64,000 bases of DNA from Gammaproteobacteria bacterium (GTDB lineage Bacteria > Pseudomonadota > Gammaproteobacteria > S012-40). The stretch lies in the NCBI GenBank assembly GCA_029881255.1, contig JAOUMY010000006.1, positions 168,013 through 232,012 on the forward strand, given 5' to 3'. Each line of letters opens with the position of its first letter. The first letter of the stretch is position 1. The translations under genes and the position numbers were made by a program. The notes under the pieces were generated by a model, which worked only from the letters and a program-made list of their open reading frames with translations, searched no databases and was not told the DNA's origin. This document shows, piece after piece, positions 28,015 through 35,557 of this stretch.

Positions 28015-29306
28015 TACTTGTGTATCCTCAAATCGAGAAAATGAGTAGCACATGAAATACAGGGATCGTAGTTGCGTATTACTTGCTCCGCATGTCGGCG
28101 TAATTCTTCCTCGCCTTTATCCAACCCAAAATGTGCAATGGAAAAATGCAAATCTTCTTCTATACGCGCCTGATTCTGACTCGTCGGTGGCACTATGCGC
28201 GCATTGACTATTAAGCCCGCGTCGTCCACTTCGTACCGATGCCAAAGCAAACCTCTCGGCGCTTCACTACCACCATAGCCTACGCCTGCCCTGGTTTCCA
28301 CCTCGACAAACGGACTGGCTGGTACCTGGTATGACTCAAGTATCTGTATCGCCTCCATTAAAGCGAATTGTATCTCTACTGCACGCGCAATAATGCTGTG
28401 ATACATATTATTGCTGGGAAACGTGATACCGGTGTCGGTTATTGCCTGTTGTAGTTCTGATGAAAAGTATTGTCGATGTAAATTCACTCTCGCCAATGGC
28501 CCGACCAGATAGGCCTGGTCTTGAAAACGACAAAACAAAGCAGTCGAGTGTGGCTCATGGCTTTCCTGAAAGTTTTGCTCGAAGGCATCCATGTCTAGTG
28601 TGTCGCCATTACTTGTCACGATGGCGTCGCCTATCATTGGATATTCCTGTGCCGAAGCCGTTGCGACCTGTAAAAAGTTTTGAACGTTATCCGGCATAGG
28701 TAAGTTCGCCACCCACCGTAACAATGCCTGCGCCTCGACAAGCGCGGTTCGCAATTGCTGCAATAACTGTTCTACGTCTTTCAATGCAGGCGCGGCATGA
28801 AAACCACCCACGCGCACACCCACGGGATGCACGGAACGCCCACCCAATAGTTTTAGAATCGCATTGCCCGCGTGTTGCAAACGAATTCCGCGACGCACTT
28901 GCTCCGGATAATCCTGGGCCATCGCCGGTGCGCTTTCGTAGCCAAGAAAATCCGGCGCGGCTAACAAATGGATATGTAGTGCATGACTCTCTATCCATTC
29001 CCCGCAATAAAACAAGCGCCGCATCGCCTTAACCCATGGGCCAGGATCGACTTCGAACAATGATTCCAGCGCTGTTACTGCGCTCATCTGATAAGCCACC
29101 GGACAAATACCGCAGATACGCGCCACGATATCCGGTACTTCTGAATAGTGACGGCCTTCGAGAAATTTTTCGAAAAGACGTGGCGGTTCGAAGATATTCA
29201 ATCGCAGTTTGGTGATCTTGCCGTCGTCGATGTGTAGATCAAGCGAACCTTCACCCTCGACACGGGTGAGCGCTGGCACTTTGATACGGATTTTTTTATC
29301 ACTCAC
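28014..29306 (-). CDS. hydA: [NiFe]-hydrogenase large (alpha) subunit, group 3b type
   Basis: Catalytic subunit holding the Ni-Fe(CN)2CO centre. 430 residues. Both metal motifs are intact: RICGICPV with Cys65 and Cys68, and DPCISCATH with Cys416 and Cys419. An 8-residue tail (FLDLRIHK) follows His422 and is the expected cleavage product of the downstream protease. The start is a GTG overlapping the stop of hydD by 4 bases. Context (beta, gamma and delta subunits in the same orientation) and the short length fit the cytosolic bidirectional group 3b enzymes (sulfhydrogenase-type, NADP-linked); group assignment is inference. Confidence 0.95.
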   Translation of the reverse strand: MSDKKIRIKVPALTRVEGEGSLDLHIDDGKITKLRLNIFEPPRLFEKFLEGRHYSEVPDIVARICGICPVAYQMSAVTALESLFEVDPGPWVKAMRRLFYCGEWIESHALHIHLLAAPDFLGYESAPAMAQDYPEQVRRGIRLQHAGNAILKLLGGRSVHPVGVRVGGFHAAPALKDVEQLLQQLRTALVEAQALLRWVANLPMPDNVQNFLQVATASAQEYPMIGDAIVTSNGDTLDMDAFEQNFQESHEPHSTALFCRFQDQAYLVGPLARVNLHRQYFSSELQQAITDTGITFPSNNMYHSIIARAVEIQFALMEAIQILESYQVPASPFVEVETRAGVGYGGSEAPRGLLWHRYEVDDAGLIVNARIVPPTSQNQARIEEDLHFSIAHFGLDKGEEELRRHAEQVIRNYDPCISCATHFLDLRIHK

Positions 29307-30082
29307 GTCTTAGGCTCCAGTACGCTGATCGCAGCATTGCGAAACACCGGCGCGTTATTATTAAACATCGCAAAACGGCGGGCGATATCATCCGGGAGTA
29401 AACCAAATCCAGCAAAGCGATTCGACAACGACGTCGTATTGTTATCGACAGACGGCCCGTAACAGCCATAGCAATTGCGCGAAAACTGCGGGCAAATCGC
29501 ACCACAACCGGCACGCGTCACCGGTCCAAGACAAGGGGTTTGCGACGTCACCAGGATACAGACGTTTTGCGCACGCTTACACTCCATGCACACTTTTTCG
29601 GTATTGTCTTGCGGTGTTACGCCCATTAACAAGGCATTGACCGTGGCCACGATCTGTTCACTTGAAACCGGGCATCCCCACAATTCAAAATCCACGCGTA
29701 TGTGTTGCGCTATCGGTGTGACCGTATCCAAGGTCGAAATATATTCCGGTTTCGCGTAAATACCTTCCACCCATGCCTGAGTATCATTCATATTGCGCAA
29801 TGCCTGTATGCCACCACTGGTGGCACAGGCGCCGATAGCAATCACATAGTGGCTATTGGCGCGTATTTTTTTCACGCGTTGTAATTCCTGTTCCGTGGAA
29901 ACACTACCCTCAATAAACGCGATATCGACCTGCGACTCTTCATCGACCATCCCCGCCTCGACAAAGTGACGGATATCGACTAATTCGGTCAGCGTCAACA
30001 ATGCCTCGCCCAGATTCAGAAATGCGAGCTGACATCCATCGCAGGAGGAGAATTTGTGTACGGCGATAACGGGACGGGCCAC
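29303..30082 (-). CDS. hydD: [NiFe]-hydrogenase small (delta) subunit, group 3b type
   Basis: Carries the Fe-S clusters that relay electrons from the active site. 259 residues, no Tat signal, so cytosolic. SSCDGCQL with Cys14 and Cys17 binds the proximal cluster together with GACATSGG and a later GCPVS; CMECKRAQNVC and the C-terminal CGAICPQFSRNCYGCYGP supply distal clusters. The start is a GTG with AAGGA 8 bases upstream. In related operons hydD directly follows hydG; here about 9.4 kb of Rhs DNA separates them, so hydD must have its own promoter or rely on a very long transcript. Confidence 0.95.
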   Translation of the reverse strand: MARPVIAVHKFSSCDGCQLAFLNLGEALLTLTELVDIRHFVEAGMVDEESQVDIAFIEGSVSTEQELQRVKKIRANSHYVIAIGACATSGGIQALRNMNDTQAWVEGIYAKPEYISTLDTVTPIAQHIRVDFELWGCPVSSEQIVATVNALLMGVTPQDNTEKVCMECKRAQNVCILVTSQTPCLGPVTRAGCGAICPQFSRNCYGCYGPSVDNNTTSLSNRFAGFGLLPDDIARRFAMFNNNAPVFRNAAISVLEPKT

Positions 30083-30536
30083 GTTTATGTCCTTGGTTGT
30101 GAGAATCTATTTCCACGCACCCAAGATAAAACCTCGGTTTATGCGCAGTTAACACGAAGTATAGCCTCAATAGACAAAGGTTCTAGTTAAACTGGCCCAA
30201 CTTCCTGCCATCAAAACAACCCGACCGGAATTTACTCCGCAATATAGCGTGTATGTGCGGATAGTTTTACTACCAAAACACGAGTTTGTAGCGATACCGT
30301 GCGTCTTGCCTATTCTATGGAGGAATTATTATTAAGGATATCACTTTTCGCTTATTGAATATCTCGCTATTTTCAAATCTATTCAATGCGATAGCATATT
30401 TAATTAAAGAATAATGTGTAATTCAATTCAAGCCCTACACACCCGCCAAGGCTGATGAGGTCAACCACAATTTCACCAAATTGAAAGAGGCTATAATGCG
30501 TATGTTAACCAGTTAGAAGGGATGAAAGGATGCGAT
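30083..30536. other. gene-free stretch between hydD and the Rhs island
   Basis: About 450 A/T-rich bases without a supported gene. A TATACT on the minus strand (30158-30163), 76 bases before hydD, is the only promoter-like box and has no good -35 partner. The island's right-hand breakpoint must lie in or beside this stretch; I see no clear target duplication. Confidence 0.5.
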
Positions 30537-30768
30537 AGCCGCTTCCGTTCTTAATCATGTAATCCGGTACATGGGGTTTGGAACCATAGACAAACCGGGT
30601 AACAACATTGCCGTTGGCGTCGAGTTCGGCGATGGGGTTGAGTTGGTCTTGGGTCGCTCTTGCGCGTCCTGCGCTCGCGACACTTATGCATCCATGCACA
30701 TCGTACAAAAACCCTGTACCGGCGCATCATTCAATTTCTTACCGACACGACGATCATTGGCATTGTTC
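30537..30768 (-). pseudogene. Rhs core fragment, rightmost remnant
   Basis: Translates to pieces such as [35 protein letters not shown], nearly identical to the intact core at 38230-38420, but it is interrupted by a 55-base palindromic element at 30651-30705, has a broken upstream part (a frameshifted match to NNRRVGKK) and no continuation into a tip. It is a dead copy. The same element interrupts the remnant at 32042-32246. Confidence 0.85.
30651..30705. repeat. 55-base palindromic element, copy 1
   Basis: Inserted in the Rhs core where intact copies run straight through from 'gagttggtctt' to 'aaaaccctgtacc'. It has a GC-rich imperfect palindrome (gtcgctc...gcgac) followed by the palindrome tgcatccatgca. 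It resembles REP-type intergenic repeats in size and layout. Copy 2 is at 32109-32163 with three or four differences. Confidence 0.65.
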
Positions 30769-30780
30769 TAATCTGTGGCC

Positions 30781-31551
30781 TTATTTTTCGTCGTTATGAT
30801 CGTGTCGGAGATAAACTTCGTGCTCGGGGTGTGCCTCTTCGATTGTGCGTTTGGTCGAAGCCATGCCTAAGTCTTTCGCGAGTAGGTCCAGGCCTTCAAG
30901 AATTTGCATGCGATCTGCTATTTGCAGCGAGGTAAAACACCGATCTCTGAATTCTGGATTGTTTTGAAATGATTTAATTGCACGCTTTAAAGACTTTTCA
31001 ACTTCATAGGCCGCATTTGCCTTGTGAATGGATTCTTGAGGAATGTTGTGTTGCCCTCTAAGCACACACAAGTCAATCAAATCTCTTGCTTCTACCGATG
31101 TGTCATTCCAGCGATCGGCATTCGCCAACAGCTTCTCGGTAAACGTATCGACCAAATTTAGACACGGTAGTAAGCACCAGTCCAGGTACTCTGGCGATCC
31201 TAGCGAAATTCTGCCTTCCAAAACAATCTCAAACTTGATAATAGTGTCATCGACCTTGACCGGAAATCGAATGCCGGATTGGTGGGTGCTTATATCGCGA
31301 GGAAATTCGAGTCCATCAGTTTTTAAAAACAAACCGTCATATGCACTGTCGTCTACGAGTTCCCGCAGTAACTTGTAACCTTCTCCGACAGTGCATAAAA
31401 AATCGATGTCTTTGCTCCATCGATATTCGTTAAATCGGAGTGAGAGCAGGGTGCCTCCGCCGAAGTATGCTTTGGTATCTTCAAACAGCGCAGGATTTAA
31501 AGAGAGCAAAATCTTTTGAATCTTTTGATGGTGTGGGTGATTAAATTTCAA
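30781..31551 (-). CDS. AbiEii/AbiGii-type nucleotidyltransferase (putative toxin)
   Basis: 256 residues. The nucleotidyltransferase signature FGGGTLLSLRFNEYRWSKDIDF (about 30-51) provides the G-S/T and the two metal-binding Asp, and LDWCLLPCLNLVDTFTEKLLANADRW with EARDLIDLCVL matches the Lys-containing later motifs of the AbiEii family. Such proteins are toxins of toxin-antitoxin or phage-abortive systems and transfer nucleotides, in some cases to tRNA. The gene overlaps the small gene before it by 11 bases, which suggests a coupled antitoxin. It lies within the Rhs island between two dead core fragments. Confidence 0.85.
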   Translation of the reverse strand: MKFNHPHHQKIQKILLSLNPALFEDTKAYFGGGTLLSLRFNEYRWSKDIDFLCTVGEGYKLLRELVDDSAYDGLFLKTDGLEFPRDISTHQSGIRFPVKVDDTIIKFEIVLEGRISLGSPEYLDWCLLPCLNLVDTFTEKLLANADRWNDTSVEARDLIDLCVLRGQHNIPQESIHKANAAYEVEKSLKRAIKSFQNNPEFRDRCFTSLQIADRMQILEGLDLLAKDLGMASTKRTIEEAHPEHEVYLRHDHNDEK

Positions 31552-31768
31552 GGTTAATCCAGGAGCCGAATGCAGCCGCTAATTGTTTAATAAAATCCTT
31601 CTCCGCACCCTCCGGTTCGCCAAAGACGTCTCGGTAGTTCCAGCCACGTTCGTATCTATTCAACATCTCTTCCGGTGTAAAGTGAAAAACGTCCGCTGTT
31701 TGCCAACAAATAGCATTCAGGAAGGGTAGCTGTTCTGGTGTTGGCGGGAGTTGTGCGTCAGTACCCAT
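31541..31768 (-). CDS. small protein coupled to the AbiEii-type gene (putative antitoxin)
   Basis: 75 residues from the ATG at 31768 (MGTDAQLPPTPEQLPFLNAI); a longer frame from 31810 lacks a ribosome binding site. Contains PEEMLNRYERGWNYRDVFGEPEGAEKDFIKQLAAAFGSW and no recognisable DNA-binding domain, so it differs from the classical AbiEi antitoxin. Its role as antitoxin is inferred only from the overlap, order and size. It is known that AbiEii-family genes often have a short partner of this kind upstream. Confidence 0.6.
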   Translation of the reverse strand: MGTDAQLPPTPEQLPFLNAICWQTADVFHFTPEEMLNRYERGWNYRDVFGEPEGAEKDFIKQLAAAFGSWINLEI

Positions 31769-31825
31769 AATCAATCTCAATATTCTCTTGTGGCGCAAAA
31801 TGGTCTGCACAGTTACCTTGGAGTG

Positions 31826-32023
31826 TTATCTAATCCGTGGGGAACCTTTCTGCTTGATTAGTATAGAAAAACGAACGATCAAGTTCAATATGTTGTTTTC
31901 CTCTGCTACCGTCTGATTATAAGGAGGGAGCAACTTCTTCAGAACCGCTACTTTTCGTTCTGCACTATAATGAATAACTCGTTCCGCCTCCACTCTGAGC
32001 TTCTTGTTCAAACTAGGCGACAA
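31826..32023 (-). pseudogene. remnant of a transposase N-terminus (IS3-type helix-turn-helix)
   Basis: The first 45 residues contain IHYSAERKVAVLKKLLPPYNQTVAE, the start pattern of IS3-like transposase OrfA proteins, whose usual form continues into a helix-turn-helix. After AEENN the match stops. No OrfB, inverted repeats or target duplication are visible nearby. A small scar of an insertion sequence, oriented like the Rhs genes. Confidence 0.55.
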
Positions 32024-32041
32024 CTATCCTGACACAGGAGG

Positions 32042-32246
32042 CCATAGACGAACCTTGCAACAACATTGCCGTTGACGTCGAGTTCGGCGATGGGGTTGAG
32101 TTGGTCTCGAGTCGCTCTTGCGCGTCCTGCGCTCGCGACACTTGTGCATCCATGCACATCGTATAAAAACCTTGTACTAGCGAACCATTGATCTTCTTGC
32201 CCACTCGATGGTTATTGGCGTCGATGATGTAGTGGATGTTGGTATC
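32042..32246 (-). pseudogene. Rhs core fragment with palindromic insertion
   Basis: Corresponds to the core stretch around NIHYIIDANNRRVGKKVNGALVQGF and [15 protein letters not shown], but the 55-base element at 32109-32163 interrupts it and shifts the frame. No tip follows in frame. It is the next copy after the membrane-protein gene at 32265, so it may mark the site where another tip was once attached. Confidence 0.85.
32109..32163. repeat. 55-base palindromic element, copy 2
   Basis: Same element and same position in the Rhs core as copy 1 at 30651-30705. The shared site means the two remnants descend from one interrupted ancestor by duplication rather than from two separate insertions. 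Confidence 0.65.
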
Positions 32247-32264
32247 TCAGCGAAAATTGGCTAG

Positions 32265-32555
32265 CTAAAAAAATGCGCTGACCTCTTTAATATAAAGCTG
32301 AAAATTCCCGCCCCTATCTACAAATAAGTACCAAATCGACAAGCTTATTGAAATAGCTCCAATAAATAGCATCTCAAGTGGACCATTGCCGAATATGCGC
32401 CTATTCTGGGTCTTCGGGAATTTTCTAAGCCCGTTTTTGTACATATATCTAAAACTATTAAACGTTAAATTCAATCCCATAGGAATCAAAACGAAAATTA
32501 TTCCTATCGAATAGGTTGTGTACAATATTAGGTCAAACCAATTATTGATTTGCAA
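32265..32555 (-). CDS. small two-helix membrane protein, putative immunity protein for tip 4
   Basis: 96 residues from a TTG start at 32555 ([12 protein letters not shown]), chosen because a strong Shine-Dalgarno sequence (GGAGGAG) sits 6 bases before it; an ATG seven codons earlier would place that sequence inside the gene. Two hydrophobic helices (about 6-30 and 60-82 of the protein) suggest an inner-membrane protein. It overlaps the end of the glycine-rich Rhs tip by 14 bases. I do not recognise the family. Position directly after a tip, overlap and membrane location make it a candidate immunity protein against a membrane-acting toxin. Confidence 0.6.
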   Translation of the reverse strand: MQINNWFDLILYTTYSIGIIFVLIPMGLNLTFNSFRYMYKNGLRKFPKTQNRRIFGNGPLEMLFIGAISISLSIWYLFVDRGGNFQLYIKEVSAFF

Positions 32556-33391
32556 TCGTCGCTCCTCCGGCGGCACCTATTGCTGAACCTTGTGCTCCGT
32601 AATTCGATGAAATGCGTTCGTTTATGTCACGGCCAATCATATTTGTCGGTCTAAGCGTATTTTTTCCGATTACCCCTGCACCTAAACCAAATAACCCGCC
32701 AGCTCCTCCGAGACCCGCACTGCGTAGTACTTGCGAGAAATTGAAATCGCCGCGGCAACCTTTCGCATAACTGTCAAGTTGCTGGTATGTGTTGTTTGCT
32801 GCGCCAGCTATCGCACCGAAACCAAAAGCTCGAATTGCAGTTGAACCAAAACCTCCGATAATGCCAGTCGCCCCCGCCATTGCGAGTCTTCCCAAATCAA
32901 AAGTTCCTGCCTGGTATTGGTTGTATCCCTCAAAACCTAAACCTGCAGCGAATCCGATCAATTGCGGAATGAACATTCCATTTGCGTCTTTATAGTTCAC
33001 AGGATTTGCGAAAACATACCCATACAAATTCGTATCCCCACCCTGAAACCGAATCGGGTCTTTGGACGTCCAACGGCCACTCTATGCATCATAATCGCGC
33101 GCACCAAAGCGCGTGAGTTGGGTGTGTTGGTCATAAATACCACCGGCAAAACCAAACGGCTGAAACCCTGGGTTGCTGTCCTGAATCACATTCCCGAATT
33201 CATCATAGGCCATTTGTTGGGCGATGGTGTTGATCTGTACATCAATCACCAGGATAGGGCTACCCAGATGGTCTGAGAGAATACGATAGGTGCTTCCATT
33301 CTTAATCATGTAGTCCGGCACATTGGGTTTGGAACCATAGACAAACCTTGCAACAACATTGCCGTTGGCATCGAGTTCGGCGAAGTTGTTA
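32542..33391 (-). pseudogene. orphan Rhs C-terminal module 4 with nonsense mutation, glycine-rich tip
   Basis: The core runs from [16 protein letters not shown] to FGARDYDA, where the usual CAG (Gln) is TAG (stop codon at about 33082-33084), then continues as [23 protein letters not shown] and into a tip of about 150 residues. The tip ([19 protein letters not shown] onwards) is rich in Gly, Ala and hydrophobic residues ([25 protein letters not shown]), like the hydrophobic pre-toxin regions of Rhs proteins. The upstream end at about 33385 is a junction of two core sites that share gagttcggcga. The tip could still be expressed from an inner start at the GTG/ATG-like codon near 33027. Confidence 0.7.
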
Positions 33392-33426
33392 AACGATAGT
33401 ATAGTAATTGGCGATATGGAGAATCG

Positions 33427-34479
33427 TCACAAGTTTCGAAAGTAAAATATTTTTTGGGTTCCTGGAGTCATATATTTACTACTGCCAATTTTGCACTCGC
33501 TTGCGTCTAGACCGGTAGCCCAGTTTTTGAACTCTAACATTGTGACAGGGTTCATAACACATTCATGGTGGTTTAACGGGTGTCCGAGATGCAGTAACAT
33601 GTGGCCTAATTCATGAACAAGATATGTGCCTGATAGTTCGAGTGCTTCTTGGTGGGTGTATACTTCATCTCCTCGAAGATATGACAAATATTCGTGGGAC
33701 TCGAAGAAAGGGAATGTGCTCAAGAAGGCGAATTTCTTCGAATGTGTGTTTTTCCCATAGAACGTACTTCCTACACTGATTCCGCCGCGTATTAGTGTAT
33801 GTACGTCCGTAGGTGCATATTCTGCACTGACAACGAGTTGATTGGTTATGATAATGTCGCAGGTGTTGTTTCCATAACCCAATGCTTGCCACATGAGCCA
33901 CTCATTGAGATTGCCTTCGTTTACATATAAATTTCCGCCCTTATCTTTTGCTGTTCGCCAATAAAAGAGTCGCATCAATGCGGTATTGACTAACTGATCG
34001 CTGAAGTCGCCCTTGTCTTCTAACAAAAAACCGACGGTGAATTTTTTCATTTCAACGACATATTTTTCATCTGTGAATAGGGACTCTTTGATAAACTTCT
34101 TTAGAGAATCAGTCTCTATCGATCCAACTTTCCAGTGAAAAATGTAAGGACGAAAGAATTCGATTGCCCTTCTTGCCGATAAGTCGAAAACTTCTTTTAT
34201 CGAATTCCTACTTTGTAACTTAAAGTCAACGTCCATGCCCAAATAAGTCTTAGTGTGCTTTTTTGCAAAGAATAGAATTGTTTGCAAGTCTTTATCGCTG
34301 AGCACTTTAAATTGAGGATTATCCGCGGCGCATACCATGAGTTCGATAGGGTTCTGCTTTTGTATTTTGGTATACGGCAATTCTTGAAACTCACCTGAGT
34401 CTGCTACCGCCCCACGATTCACCATTAAAATAAGAGATACAATAAAATACTTTCTTCTTATGCTCATTTTGTTAACCAT
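33427..34479 (-). CDS. exported HExxH zinc metalloprotein beside Rhs tip 3
   Basis: 350 residues from the ATG at 34479, which overlaps the stop of tip 3 (ATGGTTAA); MSIRRK at 34467 is an alternative. A hydrophobic N-terminus ([20 protein letters not shown]) looks like a signal peptide. The zinc site [13 protein letters not shown] is near residue 290, followed by HHECVMNP, which resembles the Met-turn of metzincin proteases (compare CVMN in archaemetzincins). The spacing of the third His is not the standard HExxHxxGxxH, so family placement is uncertain. In Rhs loci the next gene is normally immunity; a secreted peptidase there is unusual and might be an effector or a protective enzyme. Confidence 0.65.
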   Translation of the reverse strand: MVNKMSIRRKYFIVSLILMVNRGAVADSGEFQELPYTKIQKQNPIELMVCAADNPQFKVLSDKDLQTILFFAKKHTKTYLGMDVDFKLQSRNSIKEVFDLSARRAIEFFRPYIFHWKVGSIETDSLKKFIKESLFTDEKYVVEMKKFTVGFLLEDKGDFSDQLVNTALMRLFYWRTAKDKGGNLYVNEGNLNEWLMWQALGYGNNTCDIIITNQLVVSAEYAPTDVHTLIRGGISVGSTFYGKNTHSKKFAFLSTFPFFESHEYLSYLRGDEVYTHQEALELSGTYLVHELGHMLLHLGHPLNHHECVMNPVTMLEFKNWATGLDASECKIGSSKYMTPGTQKIFYFRNL

Positions 34480-34927
34480 TGTTCGTACGTATTACATGGT
34501 CTGCTTGCCCACGGATGCCACAACAAATAAGGCCTTTTGGATTCTTCTTTCTTGCTTCTTCTTCGACTTTTTCGTAATAGTTATTTGGCGTAGTCGATTT
34601 AGTGACATCTCTAAATAGATTCTTTAGTTTGTCATCTATTCCTTTCGATATTTCGGACTCGTTTTTCTCAGTCGGGCATTGTTTAATCAGTCCCGAGCTA
34701 TCCAGAAAATTAATCGGATCTCCAAAGACATACCCATACAAATTCGTATCCCCACCCTGAAACCGAATCGGGTCTTTGGACGTCCAACGGCCACTTTGTG
34801 AATCATAATCGCGTGCACCAAAGCGCGTGAGTTGGGTGTGTTGGTCATAAATACCACCGGCAAAACCAAACGGCTGAAACCCTGGGTTGCTGTCCTGAAT
34901 CACATTCCCGAATTCATCATAGGCCAT
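34472..34927 (-). CDS. orphan Rhs C-terminal module 3, short tip with a possible HNH start
   Basis: 151 residues from the first ATG. The core part ([21 protein letters not shown] to [13 protein letters not shown]) is about 83 residues; repeat identity with other copies runs to 34955. The tip of about 68 residues is polar and charged ([29 protein letters not shown]) and ends [20 protein letters not shown]. The Cys pair followed by ADHV resembles the first part of an HNH nuclease, but the zinc/catalytic second half is missing, so the tip may be truncated. Its own translation start is unproven: orphan modules normally serve as recombination donors. The overlapping downstream gene encodes an exported metalloprotein. 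Confidence 0.6.
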   Translation of the reverse strand: MAYDEFGNVIQDSNPGFQPFGFAGGIYDQHTQLTRFGARDYDSQSGRWTSKDPIRFQGGDTNLYGYVFGDPINFLDSSGLIKQCPTEKNESEISKGIDDKLKNLFRDVTKSTTPNNYYEKVEEEARKKNPKGLICCGIRGQADHVIRTNNG

Positions 34928-34999
34928 TTGTTGGGCGATGGTGTTGGTCTGTACATTTTCTCTTAGAATCCGTGTCTATTGTATAAGCAATTTAGCGAA

Positions 35000-35557
35000 C
35001 TAGTCGCTTTCCCAGAATCTGAGAAACGATGCAGACTTTTCCTCCCAAAAGAAAATGCTACTTGATGACTCAAATCTGAAAAGATTTATACTTGTATTTT
35101 TAGTCAAAATATTTCCATTTTTACAATTGTTTAGGCTGACGTGTCCTTTTTCGCAAGCAACCTTGTAACTGCCTGGGGGCTTTACGACAATACCATACGC
35201 TTGAGCTGGCACCTTTGCATTGGATTCCTCAAGTTTTACTAGGCGCTTTTTGTCTCCGTCTGTTGATAGAAACACGATCAGACTCCAATAATTTTCATTT
35301 TCCTTGTCGATGAGTATCCATGCATCATCTACTTTTCCATCACCATTAAAATCCCCTGCAGCGTGGTATGGTTCTGGCAAAATATTCTTGTATTCTAGCC
35401 AATCCCATTTAATGTCTTGCTCACTAGGAAATCGCCATTTGTCTTCGACAAATTTGTCACCGGAATACGCAACTTCCGCCCATATAAGTGTGAAAACCAT
35501 TCCTAAAGCAGCAATTGCTAGCTTAATTTGGACACTGTAGTGGTTGAATATTTTCAT
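35000..35557 (-). CDS. exported protein, putative immunity protein for the M15-like Rhs tip
   Basis: 185 residues from the ATG at 35557 (MKIFNHYSVQ), chosen because a signal peptide (IKLAIAALGMVFTLIWAEVAYS) follows directly; the longer frame upstream adds a non-signal tail. Overlaps the end of module 2 by 35 bases. The mature part has DFNGDGKVDDAWILID, a Ca-binding-like FG-GAP or dockerin-like loop, and a C-terminal half without known motifs. Periplasmic location fits protection from a peptidoglycan-cleaving toxin. Family not recognised; the immunity role is inferred from position and export. Confidence 0.6.
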   Translation of the reverse strand: MKIFNHYSVQIKLAIAALGMVFTLIWAEVAYSGDKFVEDKWRFPSEQDIKWDWLEYKNILPEPYHAAGDFNGDGKVDDAWILIDKENENYWSLIVFLSTDGDKKRLVKLEESNAKVPAQAYGIVVKPPGSYKVACEKGHVSLNNCKNGNILTKNTSINLFRFESSSSIFFWEEKSASFLRFWESD

